A stretch of 64,000 nucleotides of DNA, from positions 499,090 to 563,089 of the forward strand of contig NZ_LNUT01000005.1 in assembly GCF_001512305.1 (NCBI RefSeq), in the 5' to 3' direction. Shown here piece after piece: positions 61,877-64,000 of this stretch (position 1 is the first letter of the stretch; each line of letters starts with the position of its first letter). Under the pieces are notes generated by a model. The model saw nothing but the letters and a program-made list of their open reading frames with translations, made no database searches and was not told the origin of the DNA. Both the position numbers and the translations under genes were made by a program. The DNA is from Arthrobacter sp. EPSL27. GTDB taxonomy: Bacteria; Actinomycetota; Actinomycetes; Actinomycetales; Micrococcaceae.

Positions 61877-63204
61877 CGCCACTGATCCTCGCCGGCATGG
61901 CGCTGGTGTTCCTGGGTTTTGCCGCATTCCTCACCGCGGCTGAATCCGCTTTCAATTACCTTTCCCGGCACGACGCCGAGGCCGCGATCCTGCAGAGCCG
62001 CGGCACCGCGCTGAAGCGCATCATGGCGCAGCCCGTGGCGCACATGCGCGCACTCCGGTTCTGGCGCATCTGGTTCGACATGGCCTCCGCGGTGGCCGTG
62101 ACCGTGCTGCTGAACAGCCTGCTGGACAACGTCTGGCTCTCCGGGCTGATCGCCACGGGTGTGATGGCGCTGCTGGGCTTCGTGATCGTCGGCGTCTCGC
62201 CGCGGCAGTTCGGCCGGGTTCACTCGGCCGGCCTGGTCCGCTTCAGTGCGCCGCTGATCCGCTGGCTGTGCTGGGTGCTGGGCCCGATTCCGGGCTGGCT
62301 GGTCACCCTGGGCAGCGCTGTGGCCCCCGGCGCCCCCGCGGACAACGAAGCCTTCTTCAGCGAGGAAGAGTTCCGCGAACTGGTGGACCGCGCCACGGAA
62401 TCCGACGTGATCGAGGACAACGAGGCCGAGCTGATCCAGTCCGTGTTCGACTTCGGCGACACCCTGGTGCGCTCGGTCATGGTGCCGCGCACCGACATCC
62501 TCAGCATCGACTCCGGCTCCAGCCTGCACCGGGCGATGTCGCTGTTCCTGCGCTCCGGGTACTCGCGGATTCCGGTGATCGGCGAGAACACGGACCAGGT
62601 CCTGGGCATCGTGTACCTCAAGGATGTGGCCGCGGTCATCCACAACCTGGCCCCCGGCGAGGAGCCTCCGCTAGTGGACGAACTGGCCCGCGAGGTCCGG
62701 TATGTCCCGGACTCCAAGCCGGTCAGCGACCTGCTGCGCGAACTGCAGAAAGAATCGACACACGTCGCGATCGTGATCGACGAATACGGCGGCACGGCCG
62801 GGCTGGTCACCCTCGAGGACCTCATCGAGGAACTTGTCGGCGAGATCGTCGACGAATATGACACCGAAAGCGCCGAGGCCGTGGCGCTGGGTGACGGCAG
62901 CTACCGGGTCAGCGCGCGGATGAGCATTGATGACCTGGGCGAGCTCTTCGACCTGGAGCTCGACGACGACGAAGTGGACACCGTGGGCGGCCTGCTCGCC
63001 AAGGCGCTGGGACGGGTGCCGATCGTCGGCAGCACCGTCGAGGTCCACGGGCTGACCCTCCGGGCCGACCGGCTGGAGGGCCGGCGGAACCGCGTCAGCC
63101 ACATCATTGCGGCTGCCGCACCAAAAGAAGAAACTGACCTTGAAGACCTTCTCGACGAGGCCGCACCAATCCAGCAGGGAGTCTCACGTGAGCAAGCAGA
63201 ATAA
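61873..63204 (+). CDS. CNNM/CorC-HlyC family membrane protein
   Basis: A 443-residue protein: CNNM transmembrane domain with about four spans (LILAGMALVFLGFAAFLTAA; FDMASAVAVTVLLNSLLDNV; LIATGVMALLGFVIVGVSPR), the turn ESAFNYLSRHDAEA, a CBS pair (MVPRTDILSIDSGSSLHRAM; SGYSRIPVIGENTDQVLGIV), and a C-terminal CorC_HlyC domain (GGLLAKALGRVPIVGSTVEV). The family includes Mg2+/Co2+ efflux proteins; hemolysin activity is an old label. GTG start overlaps ybeY by 4 bp, and its last 17 bp overlap era. Confidence 0.94.
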   Translation: MTPLILAGMALVFLGFAAFLTAAESAFNYLSRHDAEAAILQSRGTALKRIMAQPVAHMRALRFWRIWFDMASAVAVTVLLNSLLDNVWLSGLIATGVMALLGFVIVGVSPRQFGRVHSAGLVRFSAPLIRWLCWVLGPIPGWLVTLGSAVAPGAPADNEAFFSEEEFRELVDRATESDVIEDNEAELIQSVFDFGDTLVRSVMVPRTDILSIDSGSSLHRAMSLFLRSGYSRIPVIGENTDQVLGIVYLKDVAAVIHNLAPGEEPPLVDELAREVRYVPDSKPVSDLLRELQKESTHVAIVIDEYGGTAGLVTLEDLIEELVGEIVDEYDTESAEAVALGDGSYRVSARMSIDDLGELFDLELDDDEVDTVGGLLAKALGRVPIVGSTVEVHGLTLRADRLEGRRNRVSHIIAAAAPKEETDLEDLLDEAAPIQQGVSREQAE

Positions 63205-64000
63205 TTCCGACGGCCAGAACAAGTCCGGCGGCGGCGCGGCCCAGGACGGCTACCGCGCCGGCTTCGCGGTGCTGGTGGGCCGGCCCAACGCGGGCAAGTC
63301 CACCCTCACCAACGCCCTGGTGGGGCAAAAGGTCGCCATCACCTCGGCGAAGCCGCAGACCACGCGGCACACCATCCGCGGCATCGTCCACCGGGAGGAC
63401 GCGCAGCTGATCCTCGTGGACACGCCGGGCCTGCACCGCCCGCGGACCCTGCTGGGGAAGCGGCTCAACGAACTGGTGGCGGACACCCTCGCCGAGGTGG
63501 ACGCGATCGGTTTCTGCCTGCCGGCCAACGAGAAGATCGGCCCGGGGGACAAGTTCATCGCCGCCCAGCTCGCTGCCCTCGGCAACAAGCCGGTCATCGC
63601 GATCGTCACCAAAGCCGACACCGTGGACCGCCAGGCACTCACCGAGCAGCTGCTGGCCGTCGCAGCCCTGGGCCGCGAGGTCCTCGGTGAGGACGGCTGG
63701 AAGGACATCGTCCCGGTCTCCGCCACGGACGGGTTCCAGGTCGACACCGTGGCCGACGTGCTGATCAGCCACATGCCGGCGTCGCCGCCGCTGTATCCGG
63801 ACGGCCACTTGACCGACGAGCCGGAAGCCGTGATGATCGCCGAACTCATCCGCGAGGCGGCCCTCGAAGGCGTCCGCGACGAACTGCCGCACTCCCTGGC
63901 CGTCGTCGTCGAGGAGATCGTTCCGCGGGAGGACCGTCCCGAGGACCGTCCGTTCCTGGATGTCCGGGTCAACCTGTACGTCGAGCGCCCGTCGCAGAAG
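63188..64000 (+). CDS. era: GTPase Era (partial, cut by the window end)
   Basis: A 16S rRNA-binding GTPase for 30S maturation. The 271 visible residues show G1 VLVGRPNAGKSTLTNALVGQ (near residue 28), G2 with KPQTTRHTIRGIV, G3 VDTPG, G4 as TKAD, and VPVSATDGFQVD. The KH domain at the C-terminus lies beyond 64000. GTG 63188 has AGGGAG 6 nt upstream and overlaps the CNNM gene by 17 bp. The 16-residue Asn/Gly-rich extension before the G domain is longer than usual. Confidence 0.97.
   Translation, partial: MSKQNNSDGQNKSGGGAAQDGYRAGFAVLVGRPNAGKSTLTNALVGQKVAITSAKPQTTRHTIRGIVHREDAQLILVDTPGLHRPRTLLGKRLNELVADTLAEVDAIGFCLPANEKIGPGDKFIAAQLAALGNKPVIAIVTKADTVDRQALTEQLLAVAALGREVLGEDGWKDIVPVSATDGFQVDTVADVLISHMPASPPLYPDGHLTDEPEAVMIAELIREAALEGVRDELPHSLAVVVEEIVPREDRPEDRPFLDVRVNLYVERPSQK

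Overview
The window is 64 kb of high-GC, gene-dense actinobacterial chromosome. GTG and TTG starts are frequent, and 1-8 bp start/stop overlaps are common. The gene order (rarA-rpsD-alaS-ruvX-mltG-aroECKB-efp-nusB-pyr operon-mihF-gmk-rpoZ-coaBC-metK-priA, then leuS-comEA/EC-holA-rpsT-lepA-hemW-hrcA-dnaJ-rsmE-phoH-ybeY-CNNM-era) and the protein sequences point to Micrococcaceae, most likely Arthrobacter or Pseudarthrobacter. This is inferred from familiarity with the families, not from a search. I see no rRNA, tRNA, CRISPR array, transposase, integrase or phage gene.

Layout. (1) 1-1.76 kb: an Arr-type rifamycin ADP-ribosyltransferase, a small membrane protein and an acVLRF1-type peptidyl-tRNA hydrolase. 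(2) 1.77-7.8 kb: rarA, rpsD with a long leader and strong terminator, two small envelope-type proteins, then alaS behind a perfect hairpin and six 15-bp tandem repeats. (3) 7.8-14.5 kb: ruvX-mltG-aroE-aroC-aroK-aroB-TPR gene, nearly all overlapping. (4) 14.6-17.1 kb: efp-nusB, convergent with a PrsW-type membrane protease. (5) 17.2-26.2 kb: the pyrimidine operon pyrR-pyrB-pyrC-PH protein-carA-carB-pyrF, with a candidate PyrR-binding hairpin over the pyrR start. (6) 26.2-26.7 kb: a non-coding insert of palindromic repeats bounded by a duplicated pyrF 3' end. (7) 26.7-33 kb: mihF-gmk-rpoZ-coaBC, metK, and a helicase-degenerate priA. (8) 33-36 kb, minus strand: glycosyltransferase, alpha/beta hydrolase, aldo/keto reductase. 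(9) 36-41.4 kb: a SorC/DeoR-type regulator divergent from glpD-glpF-glpK. (10) 41.5-49.7 kb: leuS behind an apparent Leu-codon attenuator, DegV, a small protein, comEA-comEC-holA. (11) 49.8-54.2 kb: rpsT, a solitary MazF/PemK-fold protein, lepA-hemW. (12) 54.3-64 kb: DUF4870 and DUF3097 genes, a CIRCE operator, hrcA-dnaJ-rsmE, an antisense GerMN/Gmad2 lipoprotein, phoH-ybeY-CNNM/CorC-era (era cut by the window end).

The genes form recognisable working groups: chorismate synthesis (aroECKB), complete de novo UMP synthesis apart from dihydroorotate dehydrogenase and orotate phosphoribosyltransferase, glycerol uptake and oxidation, heat-shock control (HrcA/CIRCE/DnaJ), ribosome and RNA maturation (ybeY, era, rsmE, lepA, efp), and ribosome rescue (acVLRF1).

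This is mostly core chromosome, and I do not see a clearly new multi-gene system. The less ordinary signals are regulatory or structural: the leuS leader peptide with a terminator and apparently leaderless start; three genes (pyrF, hemW, priA) whose 3' ends including the stop codon are duplicated just downstream; the palindromic repeat insert after pyrF; the 15-bp repeats before alaS; the PyrR hairpin; coding tandem repeats in mltG and comEC; and the TOPRIM-like signature in the DUF3097 protein.
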